Both the position numbers and the translations under genes were made by a program. Below, piece after piece: positions 1-10,985 of a stretch of DNA of 64,000 bases. Each line of letters begins with the position of its first letter. The stretch's first letter is position 1. Below the pieces are notes generated by a model. It was not told where the DNA came from. It did no database searches and saw only the letters and a list, made by a program, of their open reading frames with translations. The stretch lies in NCBI GenBank assembly GCA_011109175.1, contig RDEW01000047.1, positions 253,029 to 317,028 on the forward strand, given 5' to 3'. Origin of the DNA: Dicyema japonicum. Its lineage: Eukaryota > Dicyemida > Rhombozoa > Dicyemidae.

Positions 1-571
1 CTCATAAGCTTGAGATTTATCCTAAGAGAGAAGGTATTCGTGACTGTGATGGTACTACTTGCTTAAAGTTTTGAAAAAGGGTCGAAAGCTTCTATCTTCC
101 ACCCAGAGGTAGACTGTCTACACAATAGGAGTTTGAGTCTCATCTTAACGGTCACCAGGAGCAGTAATTCTAAGCACTGATCTCAGGAGGTCTGGCTCCA
201 TTATTTTGTTATCTTCTGAGCCCAGTATGCCACAGATGGACACGAAGTCATGTATTCTTTCANATTTTTCACAAAAAAAAAGAATGGCTTTAATTTGACA
301 AGTTTGATCTCTCACAAGCTTGAGATTTATCCCAAGAGAGAAGGTATTCGTGACTGTGGTGGTACTACTTGGTTAAAGTTTTGAAAAAGGGTCGAAAGCT
401 TCTATCTTCCACCCAGAGGTAGACTGTCTACACAATAGGAGTTTGAATCTCATCTTAACAGTCACCAGGAGCAGTAATTCTAAGCACTGATCTCAGAAGG
501 TCTGGCTCCATTATTTTGTTATCTTCTGTCCCAGTATGCCACAGATGGACACGAAGTCATGTATTCTTTCA
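1..571. repeat. Direct duplication split by a single N
   Basis: Bases 1-262 and 311-571 are near-identical direct copies; they differ by scattered substitutions and one indel. The left copy stops exactly at the isolated N at 263. The 48 bases after the N are unique and lead into the second copy. This fits a left contig end overlapping the start of the next contig rather than a biological duplication. No convincing reading frame is seen inside the unit. Confidence 0.85.
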
Positions 572-714
572 ATTTAGGTTTCGTTTTCTGACCGAGTCAA
601 GATTTTCATTTGGTCATGTTATATTAATTGCTGGAGATGTTGTAAACTCTACATTCGATATGATAAGCTGGAAGATCTTTTTCTTTCAGTGTGAGTGGTC
701 AACAGGAGTAGATT

Positions 715-1060
715 TTAGGGCATTATAGATCTAAAGGGTGAGTTCTGCACTGTGATAGTAGTTGAATTGCCTTCGGTATGTGATAAAGTTAATGAAGAAT
801 TCAACGGGGATGGAGACATGATATCGGTTTGACACAGTCTCCCGGAGAAGAAATTTGTGTACCAGGACTTCCAAACTGAGGGGATAGTCGAGATTTTGAT
901 TTTGCTGGAAAGAACTACAGGGGAAAATCGGTCAAATGTTTTTTCCCGGATTAATGGAAATATATACGGGTTTTTAGAGCAAAAAATTGTTGAAGTCGTC
1001 GGTAATAAACTGGAGAGGTTGGAAGTTGTCAAATGGAGGGGTCGATGTCTATGTTTTTAG
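715..1060 (-). mobile_element. LINE-C (I/Jockey-like) reverse transcriptase fragment
   Basis: A 105-codon open frame on the minus strand contains 'TFDRFSPVVLSSK' followed by 'TNFFSGRLCQTDI'. The same two blocks, in the same order and spacing, occur in the minus-strand RT at 31400-31900 ('VFDRTSRRVLSNK', 'TNFFSGKLGQTKI'). They correspond to the palm aspartate region ('K.FD') and the stretch before the 'SPTLFN' motif of non-LTR RTs. The catalytic YADD box is not preserved downstream, so this is a dead fragment. Confidence 0.6.
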
Positions 1061-1750
1061 TAAAGTTGAGGTGGCAGAAATTTCGGTAAAAGCTATTCTT
1101 TCCAGAGTCTACGATATCTAGAGATCCAGATATCAGTTAATCCAAAATACAGAGACCATTATGGGCTTTTAAGGAGAGTTGGTTGGTTGCGATTGAATAT
1201 ATATGTTCTTACTCTCCATGGTGGTTGAACTTACTGTGATCGAATATCTTATGACAGAGAAGAGTCATATTAAAATAATAAACAATTATTCGCTTGAGGA
1301 TTAAGACTAGAATCGATTTGGTTGAGCTGGTGAATTATTATAGTTTTGATTTTGGATCAAGACTAACCTAACTTTTGTTGAATCAAAGAGCATATCCTCA
1401 CGCTTCAAGTTCAGAGAAGACATGTCCTCCCCCGGAGTAAGAAGATGAAGTCGATAAGTAGATCATTTGATTCTAGTTCTCTGCATATGATGTTTTTAAA
1501 ATTATGTAATTATTCATAGTTCAGCCGTTGTGGTAGTATGTGGGAGAAACATATAGTATGTTGGTATCCTCTCATTTTGAAATGTATTCCTGTGACATGT
1601 TCTTAATTATTTTAAAGGATTTCTTCATTCAGAGCTGATGAATAGACAAAGAAGAATGATCAACCATTTCCTTTACAGTCCAATAACCACGATCCACTGA
1701 CCCCAATGATACTTTCGGTCAATTTATTTATAAATTCCCTCTTAAATGGT
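1061..1750. other. Spacer with no recognisable gene
   Basis: AT-rich DNA with stops in all frames. I see no domain, tRNA-like box or terminal repeat. Coding similarity to LINE-B begins only near 1760. Confidence 0.5.
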
Positions 1751-2079
1751 CAAAAACCGCTTAAAATATGCGAGAACGCGGGTCTTTATCTATAAAACCC
1801 TGAGGATAAAGCAAACCACTTCGCCAAACACTTCGAGACACAGTTTAATCCGTTGGGAGTGAATATACCTAAATTTATTGGAAATTTAAGACTTACTAAC
1901 AAAATTGCAGTAAAGGAAGTAACAAATGCATTCTATAAAAGCAATCGTTCAGCTGATGATGGCATCTCGGGCGAGTTACTAAAACATGCTCCGGTTATTG
2001 TTGGGAATATAATCATGGATATATTAAACAAGTCTATGGAACTTCACTGTTCACTTCCATTAGGGCATGGAGTTTAATT

Positions 2080-2310
2080 CCCATACTCAAACCTGGGAAA
2101 AGAAAAAGATCACTGGATGGATTAAAGCCTATTATTCTACTTTCAACTATCAGGAAGACATGATCGATCATAGTGCTTAACCGTATACCAGAGCCCCATA
2201 CTCAAACCTGGGAAAAGAAAAAGATCACTGGATGGATTAAAGCCTATTATTCTACTTTCAACTATCAGGAAGACATGATCGATCATAGTGCTTAACCGTA
2301 TACCAGAGCC
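2080..2310. repeat. 115-bp tandem duplication inside LINE-B
   Basis: A unit beginning 'ccatactcaaacctggg' occurs at about 2081 and again 115 bp later at about 2196. The copies are nearly identical and abut without an N. The repeat duplicates coding sequence between the 'ILKPGK' and 'FRSGKS' motifs, so it is not part of the normal element order. Confidence 0.8.
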
Positions 2311-2769
2311 GGTGGACAAATACCTTTCCCAAAGTCAAAGTGGGTTTAGAAGTGGAAAGTCTACCTCAGATATCGTGTGGAGTCATCGGTGACTTAAATC
2401 AATATGTCAGAAATATATGAAAGTCATCTACATCCTAGGAATTGAACTAACGAAGGCTTTTGGCAGCATAAACAGCGAAAACCTCATGAATATCCTAAAG
2501 GAACTTTTTGACGAGGACTTCCTGAGACTAATAAGTCTATTACTTTCCTGAACTGACCTATCCGTGAGAATAGGAACTAAGTATTCAAAAAGTTTCAGTA
2601 CTAATGTGGGTACTCCACAAGTAAATTCATCATCGCCAATTCCCTTGATGAATATCCTAAAGGAACTTTTTGACGAGGATTTCCTGAGACTAATAAGTCT
2701 ATTACTTTCTTGAACTGACCTGTCCGTGAGAATAGGAACTAAGTATTCAAAAAGTTTCAGTACTAACGT

Positions 2770-3089
2770 GGGCACTCCACAAGTAAATTCATCATCGCCA
2801 ATTCCCTTGATCATATACTTCAAAGCTCCCCTCAGGGAGCAGAGGAAAGATATGGGTCCCAAATACGAAGACATAATCGAATTACTATATGCAAATGATG
2901 TGGACTTTGTGTTCCTGACCAGTGAACACTNGGGCACTCCACAAGGAAATTCATCATCGCCAATTCCCTTGATATACCTCAAAGCTTCCCTCACGGAGCC
3001 GAGGAAAGATATGGGTCCCAAATACGAAGACATAATCGAATTACTATATGCAAATGATGTGGACTTTGTGTTCCTGACCAGTGAACACT
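2770..3089. repeat. Duplication around the single N at 2931
   Basis: 2770-2930 and 2932-3089 are near-identical copies starting 'gggcactccacaag' and ending 'ccagtgaacact'. They meet precisely at the N. The copies differ by a few small indels, as expected for two haplotypes or contigs of one locus. Confidence 0.88.
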
Positions 3090-3612
3090 TGACTAAATTT
3101 TACTCTAAGGCAAACTTATTTTGAAAAAATAAGATCTGTGTATAAACATTACAAAAATTGATTATCACGAATACAACGAGCAAAATCAAGAAATGGTGAA
3201 TTCTGGAGACATCCAAACAACTCGGCTCACTACTAGGTGATGCTGAGGATATTTTGCCAAGGAACATGCCGGCTACCATAATTTCAAAAATGTACAAATC
3301 TGGATAAAAAAAGCATGTATCACTGAAACTTCGTGTCAGACTATTCGACACGTTTGTTAAGCCAGTATTGCGATACAATTCCGGAACATGGGAAATTTCT
3401 AAAAAACGATTTACTTTTCACAGAAGCCAACTACGCATATTGACTGGAATCTTCTGGCCGATAAAAATCTCAAACGAAAAATAATATGTTATTTTATCGA
3501 GAACTATTTGGACATATTCTCAGACTGGACCCGACTACGTCATGTAACATGAATATAAATTACCACGGCATCGTGGACCATTTTCAAGGAAATCTCCCTT
3601 GAGACGTCATTA

Positions 3613-4160
3613 CTATCGCAACAACGAGGACCTTGTAACCAAGCATCTGCCCAATCTCATTTGCAAGCAAGTCATACGTACTGTTTTTCTCCAACCTCTA
3701 TAGTCTGCAAACGGTCTTGGGACGTAATGCCAGCTTCTATATAAGACTTGGTCAGAATCCTTATCATATACCAAAATTTCAGGTTTATGAGGCTTGACTA
3801 GCACCGAGGTACGGATAACACTGTCTACCTTAATTTGGACCCAGGTGTTATCTACTACAGATTGCACCTTATGAGTCCGCAACTTTCTGGTGTAGCGAAT
3901 ACCATACTTATTGCATAGTAGAAGATGAAGACTCCTTATTACCTCGTTATGCCTCCACACATAGTCGTGGCAGACCATGGGTCCACACCGAGTAGCTAAA
4001 TGATCAACCGACATGCTCCTTGACTTACAATGGGGACATGTATTTGTTGATCGACACTAAAAAATACAGCGCCTCTGATCGAGGTGAGTTGTCACCGTAT
4101 TTTAGCCATATTGTCGACGAGTTAAGGTCGACATGTGGGTTGTCCAATGCTCTAAAGAAG
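3613..4160 (-). mobile_element. LINE-E zinc-knuckle and restriction-like endonuclease module
   Basis: Read on the minus strand, this begins with 'CPHCKSRSMSVDHLATRCG', a CCHC-type knuckle, then 'RHNEVIRSLH' and a PD-(D/E)xK-like stretch ending 'KPEILVYDKDSDQ'. This order (knuckle, RH.. block, KP[DE]I..DK block) is typical of the C-terminal endonuclease of R4/Dong/R2-type LINEs. Weak upstream similarity ('WLKYGDNSPRSEALY') also fits. It lies opposite in orientation to the LINE-B copy beside it, so the two are separate insertions. Related modules lie at 17320-17600 and 22641-23190. Confidence 0.65.
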
Positions 4161-4189
4161 ACCTTATGAAGTTAAGTTTATTCTTTTCC

Positions 4190-4800
4190 ATTATTTATTT
4201 TATTTATTTATTAACCCCGGATACACCGAGAAAGAAGTTAAAGTAAATAACTAGTTAAGTGTATCCAGTTTCCACTTCTACAGAAACAGAGTCCATCCGG
4301 AACCACCATAAAAGGTAAAAGACGTCCATAGTTGCAGTTGCGGAAACCCCTACAGTGGAGTGGGAGAGAGCAAATGATCCTTTTTCGTTCCAGCCTGGCA
4401 CTGGGCGCCACTCTAATAGGAAGAGAGAGGAGGAACAGACGAACAAACAGAAACTTCAATCAATTAGCCACGAAGCACCACATGACGCCACGTGGCTATT
4501 TCAATCTTTTCCATCAAATTATTATGTTGTAATTCGATCAACGCCTTCACATTTACTAATCCACCATCATCAACACCATACATAGCTGACAAAAAAGGTC
4601 TGATAGTGCCTAGGTGTGTTTTCTGGGTCGTTATTATGGCGTGCTTCCTAGCAGACACACTTGACCCAGCTATCAGGGTGTCGTGCATTCGCATAAGGAT
4701 GCGCTCACTTAGTTGGACTACTCCACACAGTCCACGGCCGAATTTATCAAAAAGTAAATATAGTCTCTCTTTACTGACTGTCAGCACATGGACATGGTTC
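4190..4800 (-). mobile_element. LINE-A type 3' end with decayed C-terminal coding region
   Basis: Bases 4196-4265 (plus text 'ttattaaccccggatacacc', then 'gagaaagaagttaaag') match the terminal sequence of the LINE-A element at 57595-57665 in the same orientation. It therefore marks the 3' end of a minus-strand copy. Minus-strand open frames upstream to about 4790 have no recognised domain and are treated as decayed element sequence. Confidence 0.5.
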
Positions 4801-4893
4801 TCTCTGAGTACTCCACAAATAAATTGTTTTATTAATTTTTTTTAAAATTAAATAAACGATTGTTTTCAGATTTTCTATATCCTTGTTGTAAAT

Positions 4894-5930
4894 ATGAACG
4901 TGAAAAGACATTTGTTTGTAGGTTGTAATAAAATAATAAAGATCAAGGTGGACTGCCAGAGAGTGCCGATGATAAATTACTCGAAGCAATTTTTACTCCT
5001 TTCGGTGAAGTATTAGAAGTTCAAATCCCAATGGACTACAAAACTGAAAAGAACCGAGGATTTGCCTTCGTAGAATTTGAGACTCCCGAAGAAGCAGCCT
5101 CAGCTGTCGACAACCTAGTAGATCCTTTACTCACATTAGAACGACTCCGAACTGTATGGGAGGACCCTCAAAGTTCACTACAACAATCCATCAAAAAGAG
5201 GAGAGGCCACTTCTAAGCCCGGTACTCATTTTAGTCATCCTAGTTTGGAACACTGAGGGATGGTTTGACAGATACACTGAAGCTCCCCCTCCTGAAGAAG
5301 GAGAGGAAGAACTGCCCGTTGTTCAGTCAAAGGAGACTGAGCTGACTGAACAGACGAAAGAAGAGACGGTTCCTGTTTCTGGTCCAAGTGGATTTCCCCT
5401 GGTGTACTTGGAGGTGACCATTGGGGGAGTAAAATCTGGGAGGATTTGCATTCAGCTGAGGACTGACGTGGTCCCTATTACTTGTGGTAAACTGTAGAAG
5501 TGATTTGTAGAGAATTTCCGTTGCCTGTGCACTCACGAGAAGGGGTTTGGGTTTCGTGGAATGGCCTTTTATCGAGTGATCCCAGACTTTATGTGCCAGG
5601 CAGGGGATATCGTCAACAACAACGGGAGTTTTGGGAAATCCATTTATGGGAGGAAGTTCAACGACGAGAATTTTGAGTTGAAGCACATGGGGCCGGGAAC
5701 TGTGGCGATGGCAAATTCAGGGATAAATACGAACTCTTCCAACTTTTATATAACCTTTACGAAGACTTCGTGGTTGGATGGTAAGAATGTTGTATTTGGG
5801 ACAGTCATGGAGGGTATGACTGTGTTGTATAAAATTGCGGTAATTGGAGGTTTTACTGTAGGCTATGGGGACTAAGAGTGGGAGACCACGAAAAAAGATT
5901 ACTGTGTTTGACTGTGGACAGATTAATTAA
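4894..5930 (+). CDS. PPIE: Peptidyl-prolyl isomerase E (RRM-cyclophilin)
   Basis: A nuclear spliceosome-associated cyclophilin with an N-terminal RNA-recognition motif. Six exons (4894-4921, 4948-5117, 5140-5221, 5244-5486, 5511-5839, 5862-5930) splice to 306 residues; vertebrate PPIE is about 300. The RRM shows RNP2 'LFVGGL' and RNP1 'RGFAFVEF'. A linker with '[10 protein letters not shown]' matches the family linker. The cyclophilin domain runs from about residue 140 to the C-terminus, with '[14 protein letters not shown]' (Arg, Phe, Met, Gln of the active site kept) and '[11 protein letters not shown]'. In the last motif the usual active-site His is Asn, and the usual SQFF is SNFY. The five introns are 26, 22, 22, 24 and 22 nt, all GT-AG; each is needed to keep frame and similarity. 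The last exon is duplicated downstream (5971-6096). Confidence 0.95.
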
Positions 5931-6096
5931 TTTTTGTTAATTTTAATTTTCATTACCTGTTTGGTTAATTTGGAGGTTTTACTGTAGGCTATGGGGACTA
6001 AGAGTGGGAGACCACGAAAAAAGATTACTGTGTTTGACTGTGGACAGATTAATTAATTTTTGTTAATTTTAATTTTCATTACCTGTTTGGTTAATT
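5845..6096. repeat. Perfect 126-bp tandem duplication of the PPIE last exon
   Basis: 5845-5970 and 5971-6096 are identical. The unit covers the end of the last PPIE intron, the whole terminal exon including its stop, and the start of the 3' flank. The second copy lacks an upstream exon and is non-coding as it stands. Perfect identity suggests a very recent event or an assembly artefact. Confidence 0.9.
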
Positions 6097-6520
6097 CTGT
6101 AAAATTTTTCCCCATTTTATATATTTTTTCTTGTCACCTTGAGTTGGAAAGGATACGTCTTAACCATTATTGAGAGACTTAATGCACGTGTATTAGAAAT
6201 ACATTAATTATAGGTCTGTGTTTGTTTACCTCACCACGTAAATATACATAAAATTATTCCAAAGACCAAGAGTTAAATCATGCGGTCATGTGCCGCTCAG
6301 TGCATGTTCTGCATGTAAAAGACACGTTTGACGTTCCCAACCCCTTTACGACCTTCATAAGGGTAGCCTATCAATTTCCCCGTTTTCTCTTTGCTACTTC
6401 TGGGTGATGATATAGAACCTAATCAAGGAATCTGAAATACGACTCTAAACTGATTATTCCACAATTAAATGGAATCTGCAATAAAGTCAACTATGTTCCC
6501 TCTTACCCCATTTTAAAGTC
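6097..6520. other. Spacer downstream of PPIE
   Basis: AT-rich 3' flank, then mixed sequence with no open frame longer than a few dozen codons. Similarity to LINE-A starts near 6525. Confidence 0.5.
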
Positions 6521-6524
6521 GACA

Positions 6525-7420
6525 TTGCTCACATTCAAGAATCAATGTTCTCTAGAACTTTCCTCACCCTTTGTTTTCCAAACTATTATGTACGCCTTGT
6601 CAAAAGTGTTAAAGAAGCTTGTAGTAATGTTAATCTCACATGTTCTACAATTCCCTGATTTTCAACATGGCTTCAGATCAGGTCGTTCTACAACGACGCA
6701 TTTGGGCTCTGTCTCCTAGTTCATCACAGAAGGCTTCAACTTGAAGACGCACTTACGTACGGCTCTGGTGTCTATCGATATACAAAATGCCTTCGACTGT
6801 TTCGAGACACTCCTAACGAAAAAATAATTCGAGTTTATATCCGAACATCATGCTATGGTTCGAATATTTCTTAACTGGCCAACGTGGAAGAGTCCAAATT
6901 AGTAAAACTACTTCAAAATCAAGACTACTCCAATATGGAATCCAACAAGGCTCCCGTTTACCCCCTATCTTGTTTAACTTAATTCTATACGACATACCTA
7001 CTACTAAAGATTATGACACAGTGTTTTTATCTTTCGCGGACGACCTGATTATCGGAGCAAGGGATAAATCTCCTTCCAGGGTAGTGGCGGTGGTTCAGTC
7101 ACACCATAACCTGTATCTGCATCCAAATCTCAGTTCATCCTATTCATTAAGGACAGGAAATTTAAAGGTGGACTGAGGTATTCTCTGGAAACATTCCTAT
7201 TCCTTCCACGCGAATTCAGAAGATCCTTGGAGTAACATTCGACTCCTTCAGTCATATGGAAATAGGGGCTTCGAAGTTGGAACGTTCTAAAGGCTCTCAT
7301 AAAGAAGAGCAACGTCCCACCTGCAGCTTGTATAAGTAAACTCTATATTCAAGTTATTGTGCAGACAATTGAATATTCCTGTTCTTCTTAGCTCTTTCCT
7401 CTTTGAGGTTCTGTCCTTTA
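6525..7420 (+). mobile_element. LINE-A reverse transcriptase fragment
   Basis: Plus-strand frames give RT motifs in order: 'FQHGFRSGRSTTTHL', 'ALVSIDIQNAFD' (motif A), 'GIQQGSRLPPILFNLILYDIP' region (motif B) and 'FADDLIIGA' (YADD equivalent), then thumb sequence to 'VQTIEYSCSS'. Several frameshifts and stops make it inactive. It is closely related to the copy at 11200-12032. Its 3' untranslated tail continues to about 7500 and shares a 'gtggatccgatga' block with 12210. Confidence 0.85.
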
Positions 7421-8300
7421 GAAGGCCAGGCATTGGACGCCTCTTGAATAATGTGGATCCGATGAGAAAATCCTCAATAAAGTAGTCACATGGAATCAGG
7501 CCCCAACAAAAATGTATCGATCAATATTAGGGAACCAAAAAAAGTGGTAAAAACAAATCTTGCGTTATCTTCAAGTATCCAAAATGTTGAACGGTAAAGC
7601 CTATGTGAATACCCAAAGAAACTCAACGAGGATGTTTTTCTTTAGAACGGATCGGTTATTCACTGCGTTAGCAATCAAAACACCAAATAAATTTATGGTT
7701 TTTTGAGAAACATTGAAAAACCCAGCAATGGTTTCTCGTGAATTCCTCCGAGAGGAGAATTGTGCTGGATATATCACCGTGGTAATATGACGCAGTTATT
7801 TGATTGAGTTTAGTTTATCAACCTTGGAGGATACAATTCATTTAGGGTGTACTTCCATATTCATCACTTAAAAGCATTCCCGGATTTCCCAAAAGCATTT
7901 TAGTTCTTGGGGGTTCCGATTATGTAGTATTTTTTACTATCCCTTCTGTTAGATTTTTCATACAATTTTTTTCTTGCACACTTCTGTAGTTCATTGAGGT
8001 CTTCCACTATTTTTATTGGTGAAGGCAATTACTCTTCCTAACTGCTCCTCTATGAAACCATGAACAAGTACCTTAAAAACTGTCTTAGATACGAGATAAC
8101 TACATGTCTCTTCTAGAGAGCCATTTAGGATTCTCCTACAGGTCGGATAAGACCTCCCGATGTCGGTCTGAAGTCACTTAGTTGAACACTTTTGTTCCTT
8201 TTAACCCAGTGATCCGAAGCAACATAATAACTATATTTGTGTCATGCAGAATGTTGGAGCCAGTGTTGTAAAAGAATAAATCAAAGGCGCAGCAGAAGTT
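7421..8300. other. Decayed element tail and spacer
   Basis: This follows the LINE-A 3' region. Short matches to the tail of the copy at 12060-12250 are seen near 7430-7460. The remainder has no identifiable gene or repeat boundary. Confidence 0.4.
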
Positions 8301-9147
8301 AGTCAAGAATGTCAATTCTTTGCGCCCTTCTATGTGCTTCAATCAAACGTTCCCATCCCATGCGCACTAATACTCTGGCATTACAGTCACCTTGCAATGA
8401 AAAAAAGTGTAGAGGAATACAAACAACCAACGGTCCGGGAGACAACCACGTAGAATACATCCAGCTCTTCCGGATCCTCCAAAACACGATCACTATACGT
8501 TGACGCTGGACATTAATCTCCGAGATCTTTTGATCTCCATTGAAGTTGAAAAACTTGATCTATTAATTAGAAATTCATTAACATGATCAATTGGCTAAAT
8601 AATAATAAATTGGGAAGAAATAATTCAAAGTGAGGATATTGCCTATCCGTATATCCTGGATAACTTAGTGTTCTCATTCTTTACAAAGTACTTGGAAATC
8701 CTGAAAATACAATGTATTCGTTTATATTCAGGTTACCTGAGAACTGAGTACTGAACGGATTCAATAAAGTCCTCGAAACCTCAGAGTTATTAAACTTTAT
8801 CGAAGAGGAAGGGTTTCTTAATTGGCTTGAGGATAAATTGAGCCAAAAGGGAAAACAATTATTAACACTCCCAGTTATGTTTTGTTAATATACCTGAATA
8901 AATTGGATTTTTGTCGATTATTGGTTACTACTTTGTAGAGGACCTGTTAGTTACTTCCACGGACGCCGTCCTGGTAGCAGATGTCAGAAAGATTGACAAA
9001 CTTTTCAGACGGAGATAACTTAGATAAGCTATGTGAAATGCTCGAACTAAGAAAATATGTATAATGGCGGCCACCGAACGGGTTCAAAATAATAAGACTC
9101 TCCAACTCACTAAGACAAGAAAATACAAAAATTTGTATAACAAGAAA
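8300..9147. other. Unresolved region, probably element-derived
   Basis: The minus frame at 8299-8493 contains 'LQGDCNARVL', reminiscent of the GD.NAR motif of APE endonucleases. Plus frames at 8760-8880 and 8940-9000 ('FIEEEGFLNWLEDK', 'VTSTDAVLVADVRKIDKL') look like fragments of a coding region interrupted by stops. The second resembles an eroded RT catalytic motif. I could not join them into a gene by removing 22-26 nt introns. Confidence 0.3.
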
Positions 9148-9946
9148 TTATATTAATTTAAAAATCAAGTCATTTAGAAAAATTCCTTGATCCCCAAATC
9201 TTGTGATAAGCTGCTTACGATTCCTTAGAGCAACTCCAGTTTGCGAACCAAGTTTGAAGGTAGAAAGAAAACATGTAACCTCCCTGAAATAAGGTCCAAC
9301 ATTATATATATGGTGAACAAGGTCCTCCATACACACAATATCATATTTTCCTTAAATTATCACAAATATCACCCAAATTATCGCTAATAACAGCATTTTT
9401 CGTTATTGGTTGGTTGTCCTCCACCGAACTTCCTCTCTTATAAATAAGGTTCCTCACTGTGCCGAGAGAAGGAGATCCCCAGATAATATACGAGTTTACA
9501 ATTTTCAGTAAAACTTCGACAGATCGGTTTTTCTTAATAAATATTCCTTCTAGGACGTCATTCAGTCGAAAAAGTTCTAGAATCTTGTTCACTCTGGACG
9601 GGCATTGAGTTTTACTAGACTAATGACGAATATTACTTTTTTAGACGAAGAACGAACACGACGGATTCAGTATCTGTCAGTTCTTCGTTTGCTCCTTTTT
9701 TTGCATCTCGGAAGAACTTTCTTTTCCCATTTTCCATGCAGTGATAATTTATATAGAAATTCCTAGCACGTTTTGTTGTGTCCCTCTTCTTTTCTCTTAA
9801 TTTCTTCTGTTTTTCTAGACGAATAAGTTTATTTTGTTTTCTAGTCTCCTCTGTGTCTCTTCTCCTCTTTAGAACAATTTCTGGAACTGGCCTCGGTCTA
9901 TTATTCCTAAAAGTAATTTTAAGTCACACAACTCAATATCAGTCAT
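9148..9946 (-). CDS. RPL7: 60S ribosomal protein L7 (uL30)
   Basis: A component of the large ribosomal subunit. Four exons on the minus strand (9933-9946, 9637-9906, 9373-9614, 9148-9350) give 242 residues, against about 248 in vertebrates. The first exon is only 14 nt. The basic N-terminus is followed by 'NKILELFRLNDVLEG', 'YIIWGSPSLGTVRNLIYKRG' and 'KYDIVCMEDLVHHIYNVG', which follow the family residue for residue in spacing. The three introns are 26, 22 and 22 nt. Removing them restores the conserved 'NLGKYDIVCMEDL' and 'RLKNKTQ' junctions. The C-terminal residues are less conserved ('GDQGIFLNDLI'). An open frame on the plus strand at 9778-10017 is antisense shadow. Confidence 0.95.
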
Positions 9947-10034
9947 CTAACGTGCTATATATATATTTAAATTTTTTATTAAAAATAGTAATTATATTTT
10001 TTTTATTTTTTATTTAATTAAATCTTTAATTAGA

Positions 10035-10600
10035 AATTAAAATTAACAGTTAAGGGAGACTCTTGGGACACGTCCTGAGGTTGGACCCGATATCCAACCC
10101 GAATATCGCAATGGAAGACTACTACTTTTCCTCCAATGTAAAACGCTTTTGTGGAAGATCGAGAACAACTTTCCCGATCGTTTTTTAAAGCGATCTGAAA
10201 GCCGTGACGAAAAAAATGACATCTGGTGATGATCTGAAACTGAGGGATCTGGTTAAGAGCAGAAGATCATGGAGCAAGCTAACTCTTTCTTTTATATTTT
10301 TTTCCTGCACATACGGGGCTATAAATATTAAAGCTCTCGATAACTACCCTAAGAACAAAAAATTGTCCGTATAACTAATTTCTCTACTCACCGTTCCCTC
10401 CATTACTCGACAACGCAAGAATCCGAAACAATGGTTCTGGCTTCATCACTCTTTGTGGCTATAAATCCGATCGCTTCAGCGATAAAAGTCGCCAGTAAAC
10501 TTAAATTGGGGGAAAACCAACACATCCCTAAATTCTCATAAAAAAGGAACGCCGTGGTTTTAGAAAAGGTGTGGATACTATGGAGGAGCAAAGCAAAAAA
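10035..10600 (+). mobile_element. LINE-B C-terminus followed by LINE-A C-terminus
   Basis: 10035-10290 reads 'LGHVLRLDP', 'GRSRTTFPIVF' and 'SDLKAVTKKMTSGDDLK', the C-terminal LINE-B signature seen complete at 25070-25370. From about 10385, a second fragment ('CGYKSDRFS', 'ILIKKERRGFRKGVDTMEEQ') matches the LINE-A C-terminus found at 35900-36060 and, reversed, at 49950-50110. Two truncated elements therefore lie side by side. Confidence 0.65.
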
Positions 10601-10985
10601 GTGCTCGAAATAATAATAAACTTAAATAGCATTTAACATTGCCAGTTGTGTTTCAAAAGGAACAAAAAACATAAAAACAACTCGAATCTGCCGACGACAT
10701 GGACTCATTGAGAGTCTTAGCAAATAACAGAGGAGCGTGAAATATTAAAATTTATTTTCCTCATATATATGTGGATCTATGAATATTATGGTGTTCATGA
10801 AAGTGTTGATGATAATAGAATCTAAAATACGAAGATTCTTGGGTGGCTTTGCAATATTTATATTCTATCCTTGTCTTCCCTCGGACATTCTGGATCCAAC
10901 CTCGATTTTGGTATCCTTAACGATCCTTCTCAATTATCTGACAGTCGTTGCGACTACATCCTGTCTTCCCTTGACGTTTTGATCA
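10601..10985. other. Spacer, possible eroded LINE endonuclease
   Basis: AT-rich sequence with a short plus-strand frame at 10779-10982 of uncertain meaning. It precedes a clearer LINE-A endonuclease tail and may be part of the same copy. Confidence 0.35.

Larger units (their letters stand above)
1760..3540 (+). mobile_element. LINE-B reverse transcriptase, broken copy
   Basis: Plus-strand RT remains are spread over several frames. In order they show a pre-palm segment ('DDGISGELLKHAP', 'LIPILKPGKRKRS'), the fingers/palm motif 'SGFRSGKSTSDIV', a 'KAFG.INSENLMNIL' block matching motif A, a degraded 'GTPQ.NSSSPIPL' motif, and 'YANDVDFVF' in place of YADD. The thumb continues to about 3480 ('KLRVRLFDTFVKP'). 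It is interrupted by stops, by a 115-bp tandem duplication (about 2080-2310) and by the duplication around the N at 2931. Close relatives lie at 23740-25372 and 48300-48700. Confidence 0.8.

Noticed and set aside
9778-10017. Plus-strand hydrophobic frame that looks like a membrane protein
   Set aside because: It is antisense to the Lys/Arg-rich N-terminal exons and first intron of RPL7 and runs into AT-rich flank; composition alone explains the hydrophobicity.
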